Origin: Pedobacter nyackensis
GTDB taxonomy: Bacteria; Bacteroidota; Bacteroidia; Sphingobacteriales; Sphingobacteriaceae
Reading direction: 5' to 3'
DNA length: 64,000 nt
Assembly (NCBI RefSeq): GCF_900176505.1
Contig: NZ_FWYB01000019.1
Coordinates: 36,045-100,044 of the forward strand
Position numbers and translations under genes: made by a program. The notes under the pieces are model-generated. The model worked only from the letters and a program-made list of their open reading frames with translations, was not told where the DNA came from and did no database searches. Positions 9,450 through 19,153 of this stretch are shown piece by piece; within the stretch, counting starts at the first letter, position 1, and each line of letters begins with the position of its first letter.

Positions 9450-12400
9450 ATGAGCAAATATGTTCTACTTATCCTTTCTTTGTCCTGTTTTTTCCAGATT
9501 GCAAGGGCACAGAATCAAACCCTTACGGGGAAAGTGACTGATAAGAAAGGAGAATCCCTAATCGGGGTAAGTATACTGCTTAAGGGCACAAAAACAGGGA
9601 CGACAACTGACGCAAATGGAAACTTTGTTTTAGGTATTTCGGGAAGTAGGCCCGTTCTGGTGGTCTCATATTTGGGTTTTTTAACCCGTGAGATTGTAAT
9701 TGACCAGCGTAAAGCGATAAATGTTGTGCTCGAATCGGACAGCAAAGCATTGAATGAGGTGGTGGTTACCGGTTACCAGACTGAAAGAAAAAAGGATTTA
9801 ACTGGTTCTGTTGCCATAGTTGATGTAGAGGATATGAAAAAGCAATCGGTAGCCAATCCGATGAAAGCTTTGCAGGGGCAAGTAGCCGGAATGTATATCA
9901 CAGGCAACGGTGCACCCAGTTCTCCCGCTACAATCCGCATCAGAGGAATTGGAACTTTAAATAACAATGATCCGCTTTATGTCATAGATGGGGTACCAAC
10001 AAAAGCAGGTCTGCACGAACTGAACTCAGCAGATATAGAATCTATGCAGGTACTAAAGGATGCATCTTCTGCAAGTATTTATGGGTCGAGGGCTGCAAAC
10101 GGAGTCATCATCATTACCACAAAACACGGTAAGACAGGAGGGACACAATTAAATGTAAATGGCTATACTTCTCTGTCATCTTATGTGAATAAGGTTAAAA
10201 TGCTCGACGCTGAGGGGTACGGACGTGTATTATGGCAAGCGAGTGTAAACAATAACATTGACCCAAACAGCAATGGGATTCGCTATCAGTACGATTGGAA
10301 AGTTGATCCATCAACCAACCAGCCGGTATTAAATAAAGTTTTTGTCCCTGAGTATCTGAATAGCAGCCAAACTATGAAATCGGCAAATACGAATTGGTTT
10401 GATGAGATCTCACAGCTTGGGGTAATCCAGAATTATGATATGCAGTTAGCTAACGGAACCGAAAATGGAAGCTACCTGATGTCATTGGGGTATTTTGATA
10501 ACAAGGGAATTGTTAAAACTACAGGCTTCAACAGGATTTCGGCCAGATTAAATTCTGATTATAAACTGCTGAATGGAAAAATAACCATAGGTCAGAACCT
10601 GAGTCTGAACAAAACCAGGGAAGTATCAGCAGATATTATTAACTCCGCACTGCAGGCTTTACCAATTATTCCGGTGCATACCGTAGATGGGAAAGGATGG
10701 GGAGGCCCGGTTGCAGGAATGAATGACAGACAAAATCCGGTAAGGGTATTGGAAGACAACAAGCAGAATGGTTATGATTTTATGCGTTTGTTCGGTAATT
10801 TTTTTGCTGATGTTAAGCTCGTTAAGGGTTTAGTCTTCAGGTCTAATTTTGGTATTGATTATGGTAATTACACTTCTCGTAACTGGCAAAAGAAATACGA
10901 GAGCGGCTACCTGGTTAATGATGTGAACAAGGTGATCAATAACCAGACGCATAATGTGAAAACAACCTGGACCAACACGCTGAACTATAAACTGGAAAGT
11001 AAGAAGCATCGGCTGGATGTGCTTGCAGGTACAGAGTACAATATGGATAAAACCAATTCATTTATGGCTTCGAGAGAGGGTTTTGTAATTGAAGATCCTG
11101 ATTATATGTTTATTGATGCCGGAACAGGCATCAAGGATAACGGTGGCAGCGGAGCTAAAAATGTGCTTTTTTCCTATCTTGCTAAGGCTAATTATGCTTA
11201 CCTGGACAGGTATCTATTAAGTGCAACCCTACGTTATGATGGTTCATCCCGTTTTGGAAAAAATAACAGATTTGGTACTTTCCCCGCTTTTTCGACCGGC
11301 TGGCGCATCAGCGAAGAATCATTTATAAAAAACAAAACCAATGTGTTTGATGATTTGAAACTCCGTTTTGGATGGGGGAAAACCGGTAATCAGGAAATCA
11401 ATAACAACGCAATTTATAACATTTACCTATCCAGTTATAACATTACATCGTACGACATCAATGGCAATAAAAGTGGTGTTTTGCCTTCAGGCTATTATTT
11501 GTCGCAAAATGCAAATCCTAACTTAAAGTGGGAAGCAACCCAAATGATAGATATGGGATTGGACTTCTCTTTGCTCAATCAAAAGATTTACGGTAGCATC
11601 GGCTATTATGATAAAAAGACTTCAGACATCCTGTTGTTGCCTCCTTATATCGGCGTATTGGGAGAAGGGGGGAATACCTGGGTAAATGGTGCTTCTATGC
11701 AAAATAAAGGTATTGAGGTGAGTCTTGGTCATCGGAGTCAGATTGGCAAAGATCTAAGTATTGACCTGAACGGTAATTTTGATCGGGTAAGAAATCAGGT
11801 GACCCATCTCCCGGCAGAAGTGATCAACGCCTATGGTGGTGATGGCCGCGGACAGAATATTTTAGGGAGGGCTTTCGGATCGCACTTCGGTTATATTGCC
11901 GATGGACTGTTCAGATCTCAGGGGGAAGTGGATAACCATGCGGCTCAACCCGGAAAAGGCCTTGGCCGTATACGCTATCGTGATTTGAACAATGATGGTG
12001 TCATTAATGATTACGACCGCACCTGGATTGGGGTGCCAATCCCTAAGTTTACTTATGGGTTTAATGCCGCCATCAATTATAAGAATTTCGATGTTTCTTT
12101 CCTGCTGCAGGGCATTGGCTCGGTTGACGTAAGGAATGATGCAAAATTTTTTACAGATTTCTGGAGTGCAGTTGAGTCGGCATCAAATAAAGGTGCCCGT
12201 CTGCTCAATGCATGGTCGCCCGCAAATTCCAATTCAACCATCCCTGCGGCATCGTTAACTGATGATAATTTCGAGGCCAGGTTTTCAACTTATTTTGTTG
12301 AAAACGGATCCTACCTTAAACTGAGAAATGCACAGCTTGGCTATACATTTAACAAGGCCGCCATTAACAGGTTAAAACTTAAATCGTTGAGACTGTACGT

Positions 12401-12524
12401 TGGGGGTGATAACCTGGCCATCTTACTGAAATCTAAATCTTTTACCGGACTGGATCCTGAGACTCCCGGATTTGGTTATCCAAATCCAATGGTGATAACC
12501 GGAGGCGTTCAAATCAAACTTTAA
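9450..12524 (+). CDS. SusC/RagA-type TonB-dependent outer-membrane transporter (fructan PUL)
   Basis: The 1024-residue protein has a signal peptide ending near ARAQ and a CarboxypepD_reg-like domain (LTGKVTDKKGESLIGVSI). The SusC plug follows with the TonB-box-side motif LNEVVVTGYQTERKKDLTGSV, and the rest is a long beta-barrel. The motif SIYGSRAANGVIIITTK is diagnostic of the plug in SusC proteins. No STN domain is present, consistent with control by the hybrid sensor and not by a FecR/ECF pair. It should import fructo-oligosaccharides with the SusD partner encoded 9 bases downstream. Confidence 0.95.
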   Translation: MSKYVLLILSLSCFFQIARAQNQTLTGKVTDKKGESLIGVSILLKGTKTGTTTDANGNFVLGISGSRPVLVVSYLGFLTREIVIDQRKAINVVLESDSKALNEVVVTGYQTERKKDLTGSVAIVDVEDMKKQSVANPMKALQGQVAGMYITGNGAPSSPATIRIRGIGTLNNNDPLYVIDGVPTKAGLHELNSADIESMQVLKDASSASIYGSRAANGVIIITTKHGKTGGTQLNVNGYTSLSSYVNKVKMLDAEGYGRVLWQASVNNNIDPNSNGIRYQYDWKVDPSTNQPVLNKVFVPEYLNSSQTMKSANTNWFDEISQLGVIQNYDMQLANGTENGSYLMSLGYFDNKGIVKTTGFNRISARLNSDYKLLNGKITIGQNLSLNKTREVSADIINSALQALPIIPVHTVDGKGWGGPVAGMNDRQNPVRVLEDNKQNGYDFMRLFGNFFADVKLVKGLVFRSNFGIDYGNYTSRNWQKKYESGYLVNDVNKVINNQTHNVKTTWTNTLNYKLESKKHRLDVLAGTEYNMDKTNSFMASREGFVIEDPDYMFIDAGTGIKDNGGSGAKNVLFSYLAKANYAYLDRYLLSATLRYDGSSRFGKNNRFGTFPAFSTGWRISEESFIKNKTNVFDDLKLRFGWGKTGNQEINNNAIYNIYLSSYNITSYDINGNKSGVLPSGYYLSQNANPNLKWEATQMIDMGLDFSLLNQKIYGSIGYYDKKTSDILLLPPYIGVLGEGGNTWVNGASMQNKGIEVSLGHRSQIGKDLSIDLNGNFDRVRNQVTHLPAEVINAYGGDGRGQNILGRAFGSHFGYIADGLFRSQGEVDNHAAQPGKGLGRIRYRDLNNDGVINDYDRTWIGVPIPKFTYGFNAAINYKNFDVSFLLQGIGSVDVRNDAKFFTDFWSAVESASNKGARLLNAWSPANSNSTIPAASLTDDNFEARFSTYFVENGSYLKLRNAQLGYTFNKAAINRLKLKSLRLYVGGDNLAILLKSKSFTGLDPETPGFGYPNPMVITGGVQIKL

Positions 12525-12533
12525 ATAAGAAAA

Positions 12534-14237
12534 GTGATGAAAAGATATCTATACATAGCACTAACCTTTGCACTTATATTGGGCTCTTGCAAAAAGATGC
12601 TTGAAGTTGGGCCAAAAGGTTCATTAAATGAAGATCAGATCGCTACGCCTGAGCAGGCAGAGGGATTTGTTATAGCAGCCTATTCTCAATTGGGCAATGA
12701 CGAGATAAATCGGGCATTTAGCATGTACCAGTATGGAAATATCCGTGCTGATGATGCCTATAAAGGTGGTGGGGGAATTAATGACGGCGATGTTTTCCAT
12801 GCGATGGAAACTTTTGTAACCTCAAGACCCGACCAATGGAATTATGATGGAATGTGGTTTAACATTTATGTAGGTATTAGAAGAGCCAACGAGGGGCTGC
12901 GTATACTGGAAAAATTTACAGTAAATGAATACCCTTTAATCAATGTTCGTAAGGCCGAACTGCGTTTTTTACGTGGTTACTGGTACCTGATGCTGGAAAA
13001 CCTCTTCAAAAACATTCCATATATAGATGAGAAGCTGTCCCCTGATGATTATAAAAATGTAAAGAACAACGAATTTAGCAGGGATGAGATTTTGGAAAAG
13101 ATTGCTGCTGATTTTAAATTCGCTGCGGAAACATTGCCTCCAACACAGCCTCAGATAGGTAGAGCGAATAAGTATGCCGCTTATGCTTACCTGGCTAAAA
13201 CAAGATTATTTCAGGCCTATAAACAGAATGACCGACATGAAGTGATCAGCATAGATCCTGTTAGATTGGATGAGGTAATTAAGGCGGCCGATATGGTAGC
13301 AGCTTCCAGCTACAAACTTCAACCGGATTTTGCCAGTAACTTTTTGTCGGGATCCTCAGAAAATGGGATAGAGGCCATCATGTCGGTACAATTTTCTACA
13401 GATGATGGTGCGGGCAGGGGCAGAGTTAATTTTGGAGATATGCTTACTGTACCTCAGGGGATTGGCTGCTGCGATTTTCAGAAACCTTCGCAAACGTTGA
13501 TGAATGCATTTAGAACAAATGCCAACGGTGTGCCATTACTGGATAATTACAATCAGCAAAATGTTGATTTTTCGGTAAATACAGTTGATCCGAGAGTAGA
13601 TCATACCATTTCCAGACCAGGTGCGCCATGGAAATATGATCCGGCCAGGGTGGTTACCACTGCCTGGAGCAGGAACATTCCTTTATACGGTACCTATAAT
13701 TCAATGAAAGAGAATGTATCACCGGATTGTGATTGTTTCATTAATCTGGCCCCGTTTTTTGGAAATACAAAGGCCCGTATAATGATCAGATATGCGGATG
13801 TTATGCTCTTTAAAGCGGAAGCACTGATCGAACTTAACCGGCAAAATGAAGCGCTCCCGCTGATTAATGAGATCCGGGAAAGGGCAGCAAAAAGCACAGC
13901 GCGCCTGGTGATGGCCAATGGACAGCCAACTTCAAAATATTATGTACAGCCTTATACGCCCGGAGTGAATATTATCTGGAGCCAGGACAATGCAAGGAAA
14001 GCATTACGGTTTGAACGTAGATTGGAAATGGCATTGGAGGGTGAAAGGTTTTTTGACCTGGTAAGATGGGGAATCGCTGATCAGGTAATGAACGATTTTT
14101 TTACGGTAGAAAAACCAGGCAGGAGCATTTATCAGAATGCAAAATTCACAAAAGGAAGGGATGAGTATCTGCCTATCCCGCAAAACCAGATTTTCTGGAG
14201 TGAGAACCGTTACGTGCAGAACCTCGGGTATAACTAA
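12534..14237 (+). CDS. SusD/RagB-type surface glycan-binding lipoprotein (fructan PUL)
   Basis: The 567-residue protein has a lipoprotein signal (LILGSCKKML) and SusD N-terminal helices. The C-terminal part carries RYADVMLFKAEALIELNR, ALRFERRLEMALEGERFFDLVRWG and YLPIPQNQI, which are hallmarks of the RagB/SusD family. It forms the lid of the preceding SusC pore on the cell surface. Nine bases separate the genes, so co-translation at matched levels is likely. Confidence 0.95.
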   Translation: MMKRYLYIALTFALILGSCKKMLEVGPKGSLNEDQIATPEQAEGFVIAAYSQLGNDEINRAFSMYQYGNIRADDAYKGGGGINDGDVFHAMETFVTSRPDQWNYDGMWFNIYVGIRRANEGLRILEKFTVNEYPLINVRKAELRFLRGYWYLMLENLFKNIPYIDEKLSPDDYKNVKNNEFSRDEILEKIAADFKFAAETLPPTQPQIGRANKYAAYAYLAKTRLFQAYKQNDRHEVISIDPVRLDEVIKAADMVAASSYKLQPDFASNFLSGSSENGIEAIMSVQFSTDDGAGRGRVNFGDMLTVPQGIGCCDFQKPSQTLMNAFRTNANGVPLLDNYNQQNVDFSVNTVDPRVDHTISRPGAPWKYDPARVVTTAWSRNIPLYGTYNSMKENVSPDCDCFINLAPFFGNTKARIMIRYADVMLFKAEALIELNRQNEALPLINEIRERAAKSTARLVMANGQPTSKYYVQPYTPGVNIIWSQDNARKALRFERRLEMALEGERFFDLVRWGIADQVMNDFFTVEKPGRSIYQNAKFTKGRDEYLPIPQNQIFWSENRYVQNLGYN

Positions 14238-14261
14238 ATCAGCCATCTAAATTAGAAAAGA

Positions 14262-15644
14262 ATGACCAGCTATTTAAAACTCAAAAATACTTATTGCCTG
14301 CTCATCGCTTGTGTGCTGATGTGGACAGGATGTAAGAAAGATAATAACTCCGGTTTTATGGTAAATGCTGATGTACAGCTAAGCACATTCAGCATCAATG
14401 GAGTGCCCGCCGAAATTAACCAGCAAACAGGTGAAGTTTTGGTTAATCTGCCCTTTGGAACGGATGTAACCGCGTTAACCCCATTGCTCCAATTGCCAGA
14501 AGGTGCGAATGTAACGCCTGCCTTAGGAAAGGCCATTAATTTTACCGGAGCGTTAGCTTGCCGGATTACAAACGGAAACCTTTATAAAGATTATTCAGTA
14601 AAGGTTCATATCATCCCGCCATTGATTTCTTTCAGTATTAATGGGGTTAAGGGAACTATTGATCATGAAAATAAACAGATTTCGTTGATCCTGCCCGATG
14701 GAACCAGTCTGACCAATCTTACGCCAACGCTTGAACTCCAGCCGGGAATCCAGGTTGCTCCGGCATCTGGTTTAGCACAGGATTTCTCTAAAACCATAGC
14801 TTATACCTTGAGTAAAGGCACGTTGACTGCCGTTTATCAGGTTAATGTGATCAGTAATTCGAATAGTGAATACGCTTTCATTGGCTTGGCTGCTACCAGG
14901 GCCGACATTAGCAATCCTGATGAAAAAGCAGCTGCGAATTGGTTTTTTAGTAATTACCCAACGGCCGACTATGTCTCTTTTCAGGCTATAGAAGGAGGGC
15001 AGCGTTTATCAAATTATAAAGTAATGTGGTGGCATTTTGATGATGATCAGAACTTGCCAGCTGCTACACTTAGCTCAAAAGTAACTACTGCAATTAAAGC
15101 TTACCGCACCAGCGGTGGGGGCCTGTTGCTGACAACTTATGCAACACGTTATGTAGAAGCATTGGGGTTGGTACCTGCCGGAAAAGGACCTAATAATGTT
15201 TTTGGTGACTTTGGCCCCACTGCAGGTTTTATAGAAACCAACAATCATTGGGGCATCTCTTTTAGAACCAGAGAAAACCACCCGATTTTCCAGGGACTGG
15301 AGACTTACGAGCCCGGCAAAGCCTGGTTATTGCAAAAAGGAACGTTTAGAAAAAATCACACGGCCTGGTGGTTTGTAAATGAGTGGGGCGGCTATGGAAA
15401 TGGCGCAGGCTGGCGCGAACAAACCGGAGGCGTAAACCTGGCTTCAGAGAACTGGGACGATAACCTGGACGGTAGAGTTGGTATTGCTGAATGGCCATCT
15501 ACTACAGGCGCAGGTAATGTGGTGATCATTGCCTTCGGGGCTTACGATTGGCATTCAGAGCCTATTGCTGGCGGAGGTTCTAACCTTTACCTCAGCAATA
15601 TTCAAAAGCTAACCAAGAATAGTATCGATTACCTAAAAAAGTAA
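14262..15644 (+). CDS. DUF4960-type surface lipoprotein, probable fructan-binding protein
   Basis: The 460-residue lipoprotein (signal to CKKDN) has two similar Ig-like N-terminal segments. Each opens with SFSINGV/STFSINGV and has a shared 'PL.GT.VT.L.P' pattern, at about 35-115 and 120-200. A C-terminal domain from about 210 contains WWHFDDDQNLP, SGGGLLLTTYATRYVEALG and a late GAYDWHSEP. That C-terminal part matches my recollection of DUF4960, a domain found in fructan PULs (for example BT1761). Its place between SusD and two GH32 genes supports a role as an outer-surface binding protein. No catalytic function is claimed. Confidence 0.75.
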   Translation: MTSYLKLKNTYCLLIACVLMWTGCKKDNNSGFMVNADVQLSTFSINGVPAEINQQTGEVLVNLPFGTDVTALTPLLQLPEGANVTPALGKAINFTGALACRITNGNLYKDYSVKVHIIPPLISFSINGVKGTIDHENKQISLILPDGTSLTNLTPTLELQPGIQVAPASGLAQDFSKTIAYTLSKGTLTAVYQVNVISNSNSEYAFIGLAATRADISNPDEKAAANWFFSNYPTADYVSFQAIEGGQRLSNYKVMWWHFDDDQNLPAATLSSKVTTAIKAYRTSGGGLLLTTYATRYVEALGLVPAGKGPNNVFGDFGPTAGFIETNNHWGISFRTRENHPIFQGLETYEPGKAWLLQKGTFRKNHTAWWFVNEWGGYGNGAGWREQTGGVNLASENWDDNLDGRVGIAEWPSTTGAGNVVIIAFGAYDWHSEPIAGGGSNLYLSNIQKLTKNSIDYLKK

Positions 15645-15676
15645 ATAAGCCATTCACCATACCAAAGATTTGAAAC

Positions 15677-17233
15677 ATGATTTTTAAAAGATTTTTTATA
15701 GCAAGTGTTCTTATTATAGTGCTGCTTGCTTGTAGTAAAGAAAAAGTGTTTGGCCCTGCTGAGCCCTTTAAAGAAGAAACATTTAATATTTTTCCAAAAC
15801 CTACCCTGTCGGCTAATGAAGGTGCAGGGCAACAAACTGGATGGGTTGGCGATGTAATGCCCTATTTTGCAAATGGGCAATTTGAGATCTTCTTTCTTCA
15901 TGATGCCCCCGACCGCGTAAAACAAAGCAGTAGCGGTCAGCACCCCATTCATAAGTTTACTTCTAAGAACTTATTGGATTTTAGCTACGAGGGTGAAGTA
16001 ATCCCCTATGGGGACAAAACTACACAGGATCATCTGATAGGAACAGGATCTGTAGTGAGGGCCGGAGAGCTGAATTACTTCTATTTTACAGGTCATAATG
16101 CTAGCAATAGCTGGTTGCAAAACAGCAATCCAGGCTGGACAAACAGCAATAGCCGTGAAGCAGTAATGTATGCCACAAGCAATAACCTGAACAATTGGAC
16201 AAAGAAGCAAGGTTTTCTTTTAAAGGCTCCGCAAGGGTATTCAGCAAACGACTTTAGGGATCCCTACGTATTTTATAACACGGAATTTTCTGAATACTGG
16301 ATGCTGATCAGCGCACAAAAACAGGGGAAAGGGGTTATCCTTGTATATAAAACTACTAACCCTGCAAATGACCAGTGGCTATTGCGGGGGGAATTGAATG
16401 TTGAGGGGGATTACCTGATGCTGGAATGTGCCGATATCTTTAAAATTGAAGATAAGTACTATATGTTGTTTGCTGAAGATTGGAGTGGTACTCCAGGTAC
16501 GCATTACAGGGTGGCCAGTTCTACCGCTGGTCCATGGCTTAAGCCAGCCGATGGAAGAGATATGTTTGATGGCTATCAATTTTATGCAGGTCGTTCGGCA
16601 TCTAATGGGACAGATCGTTTTGCTTTTGGCTGGGCACACCGTCGTAATTCCGAAAATGATAACGGTTCAAAAACCTGGGCTGGTAACTTAATCACGCACC
16701 AGATTTTTAAATTAAGTAACGGAAAGTTAGGGGTGAAAAGCCCGGCTGCGGTTAATTCTTATTTTACTAAAGAAACAGACCCTGTTGTTGAAACTCAATC
16801 TGGAATGGTAAGCAATACCGGTGGTAATTATGTCTTAACCGGCACCTCAGCAAAGGCGATGTATAAGTTTGGGGCAATAAGTGGAAGTACAAAAATTAAA
16901 GGAAGTCTTAGTCTTGGTAATCTTACCGGAACGGCAGCCATTGGCTTAAATACTAAAGCAGACAACAGTAGCTATATGATCAGATTTGAACCTGCTGCTC
17001 AACGAATCGCTGCATATAACAATGGGGAGGAGATCACCAGGGTACCATTTAAATTAGAAGCCGGGAAAAATTACAATTTTAGCATTGTTATTGACGGTTC
17101 GGTAGCGGTACTTTATGTAAATGATGAAGTAGCTTTAACCAATCGTATCTATAGCTTGCAGGGGAATGCATGGAGCCTTTCTGCGGACAATAACCAACTC
17201 AATGTTGGCGGACTTAAAATCATAAAGCACTAA
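15677..17233 (+). CDS. GH32-like lipoprotein (fructanase family, variant nucleophile motif)
   Basis: The 518-residue lipoprotein (LLAC, Cys19) has a five-bladed propeller followed by a C-terminal beta-sandwich (about 390-518). In place of the usual WMNDPNG it has GWVGDVMPYF, with Asp59 as the likely nucleophile. The RDP motif (DFRDP, Asp195) and the acid/base motif (LECAD, Glu250) are both present. This fits the GH32 branch that carries a DUF4975-like tail. A surface-exposed, perhaps endo-acting, role on levan or inulin is inferred from the lipobox and from the second GH32 next door. Confidence 0.75.
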   Translation: MIFKRFFIASVLIIVLLACSKEKVFGPAEPFKEETFNIFPKPTLSANEGAGQQTGWVGDVMPYFANGQFEIFFLHDAPDRVKQSSSGQHPIHKFTSKNLLDFSYEGEVIPYGDKTTQDHLIGTGSVVRAGELNYFYFTGHNASNSWLQNSNPGWTNSNSREAVMYATSNNLNNWTKKQGFLLKAPQGYSANDFRDPYVFYNTEFSEYWMLISAQKQGKGVILVYKTTNPANDQWLLRGELNVEGDYLMLECADIFKIEDKYYMLFAEDWSGTPGTHYRVASSTAGPWLKPADGRDMFDGYQFYAGRSASNGTDRFAFGWAHRRNSENDNGSKTWAGNLITHQIFKLSNGKLGVKSPAAVNSYFTKETDPVVETQSGMVSNTGGNYVLTGTSAKAMYKFGAISGSTKIKGSLSLGNLTGTAAIGLNTKADNSSYMIRFEPAAQRIAAYNNGEEITRVPFKLEAGKNYNFSIVIDGSVAVLYVNDEVALTNRIYSLQGNAWSLSADNNQLNVGGLKIIKH

Positions 17234-17260
17234 GTTTTTAGCAAAGACAAATAAGAAAAT

Positions 17261-18766
17261 ATGAAGCAAATTAAATTATTATATGTAGCGATGCTACTTG
17301 TAGTCTGCCAGTTTAGTGATGGCGAGGTGCAAGCCCAAGAAAGAACTAAAGAAGCTTATCGACCTCAATTTCACTTTTCGCCCAAAAAAGGTTGGATGAA
17401 TGATCCTAATGGGATGGTTTATTTAAATGGCAAATACCATCTGTTTTTTCAGCATAGCCCAAATACAACCATTTGGGGACCTATGCATTGGGGGCATGCT
17501 ATTAGCACGGATCTGGTACATTGGCAGGAACAACCCATTGCACTTTATCCGGATAGTCTTGGTACTATATTTTCGGGCAGTGCCGTGGTAGATAAGAACA
17601 ATACTGCAGGCTTTGGGCAAAATGCTATTGTAGCCATATTTACGCATCATAATAAAACTATTGAGGACGCAAAAACTGGTTTGCACCAGTACCAGAGTCT
17701 TGCCTATAGCAATGATGAAGGTAAAACATGGACAAAATATAAAGGGAATCCTGTTTTGCCAAATCCGGGTATCTGGGATTTTAGAGATCCGAAAGTAATG
17801 TGGCATGAAAGCAGTAATCAATGGATTATGACGCTGGCTACAAAACAGTCTATTACATTTTATGGTTCAAAGAATTTAAAGGACTGGAACAGGTTAAGTG
17901 AATTTGGTGAAGGCTTAGGTGCGCATGGGGGGGTATGGGAATGCCCTGATCTTTTTAGCTTATCAGTGAATGGCATTAAGAAGTGGGTATTGTTGGTAAG
18001 CATCAACCCTGGAGCGCCCAGCGGTGGATCAGGTACCCAATATTTTATAGGGCAGTTTGATGGGAAAACATTTACTGCGGAACATACAGATACGCGTTGG
18101 ATAGATTATGGTGCTGATAATTATGCCGGCATTACCTGGTCAAACACTGGTGATAGAAAGATTTTTATCGGATGGATGAACAATTGGACTTACGCTAATT
18201 TAATCCCTGAACAAGGTTTTAGAGGCGCTGCAACAATTGCCCGTGACCTAAAATTAAAAAAAGTAGGGGATGACTTTTACCTTGCTTCTGTTCCGGTGAA
18301 GGAACTGAGTGTGATTACAGGTAAAGCAAATCAGCTCAATAGTGTAAAAGTAAATAAGAATTACGATCTGTCGGCTAAAATAGCGCCCTTTGAAGGAAAG
18401 TACCAACTTGAGCTGACTACGGCAGAAAGGGCCAGTTTTTCTTTGCATCTGAGTAACTCAAAAGGGGATGAGCTGATTATCGGATATGATAAGGTGAGTA
18501 ATACTTTTTATACAGATCGGACTAAATCGGGACAGGTGAACTTTGAAAGTAGTTTTGCCAGGAAAACCATTGCTCCACGTATAGCAAAGGGGAATCAGAT
18601 CTCTTTAAAATTATTGCTGGATGCGACCTCTTCAGAAGTGTTTGCAGATGAGGGTTTAGCGACATTAACGAATACTTTCTTTTCAAGTGCTCCCTTAAGT
18701 CGATTGCATATTAAATCATCGAAACCATTCATGGTTCAAAAAATTAAATATTCAGGTATGAAATAG
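17261..18766 (+). CDS. GH32 fructan beta-fructosidase (exo-levanase/inulinase)
   Basis: This 501-residue protein has all three canonical GH32 motifs: WMNDPNG (nucleophile Asp48), FRDPK (Asp176) and WECPD (acid/base Glu227). They sit in a beta-propeller followed by the family's beta-sandwich module. A cleavable signal peptide (to about VQAQE, no lipobox) suggests a periplasmic enzyme. It would release fructose, the likely ligand of the upstream sensor, from imported oligosaccharides. It is the last gene of the operon and is followed directly by a strong terminator. Confidence 0.95.
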   Translation: MKQIKLLYVAMLLVVCQFSDGEVQAQERTKEAYRPQFHFSPKKGWMNDPNGMVYLNGKYHLFFQHSPNTTIWGPMHWGHAISTDLVHWQEQPIALYPDSLGTIFSGSAVVDKNNTAGFGQNAIVAIFTHHNKTIEDAKTGLHQYQSLAYSNDEGKTWTKYKGNPVLPNPGIWDFRDPKVMWHESSNQWIMTLATKQSITFYGSKNLKDWNRLSEFGEGLGAHGGVWECPDLFSLSVNGIKKWVLLVSINPGAPSGGSGTQYFIGQFDGKTFTAEHTDTRWIDYGADNYAGITWSNTGDRKIFIGWMNNWTYANLIPEQGFRGAATIARDLKLKKVGDDFYLASVPVKELSVITGKANQLNSVKVNKNYDLSAKIAPFEGKYQLELTTAERASFSLHLSNSKGDELIIGYDKVSNTFYTDRTKSGQVNFESSFARKTIAPRIAKGNQISLKLLLDATSSEVFADEGLATLTNTFFSSAPLSRLHIKSSKPFMVQKIKYSGMK

Positions 18767-18778
18767 ATTTTCTGGTTA

Positions 18779-18822
18779 AAAAAACATTGCCAATAACAGT
18801 AATGCTATTGGCAGTGTTTTTT
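18779..18822 (+). terminator. Strong intrinsic terminator closing the fructan PUL
   Basis: AAAAAACATTGCCAATA pairs with TATTGGCAGTGTTTTTT through 17 positions with one G-U pair and a 10-base loop, ending in a T run. It begins 13 bases after the GH32 stop codon. Confidence 0.92.
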
Positions 18823-18888
18823 GAATTCATTTGCGAAAATGATCCGATTAAACTAAATCAAACTTAACTGTGGGGGTAAGCCATGAAT

Positions 18889-19080
18889 TTAACGCAAGTA
18901 AAAATCGTATTCGGTTATAAAAGCATGGTTTACTTTTCTAATGTCTATGTCACTGATATTGTTTTTTTTGTAAAAACTCTACAGTATGCTTTAAAGAAGT
19001 CCGGTAACGCTCCGCTGTACCGTTAGAGAACTCAGAGCCCACCAATGTTTCCATTTTGTGGTTATGGTCTCTGCTGGTTG
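18889..19080 (-). pseudogene. Degraded tyrosine integrase (core-binding SAM-like domain fragment)
   Basis: On the minus strand one frame reads HNHKMETLVGSEF, NGTAERYRTSLKHTVEFLQ, then hits a stop. The adjacent frame continues NISDIDIRKVNHAFITEYDF and stops at 18889. Together these match the SAM-like core-binding region of Bacteroidota site-specific integrases, with one frameshift near a run of seven A. The arm-binding N-terminus and the catalytic R-H-R-Y domain are missing. The rest of the 18823-19153 gap shows nothing else recognisable. Confidence 0.75.
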
Positions 19081-19153
19081 GAATAAAGCAACATTACTTT
19101 GTTAAGTACTATTGAGCTAAAAATAAAAATGTGAGTATAAATATAAAATGACT

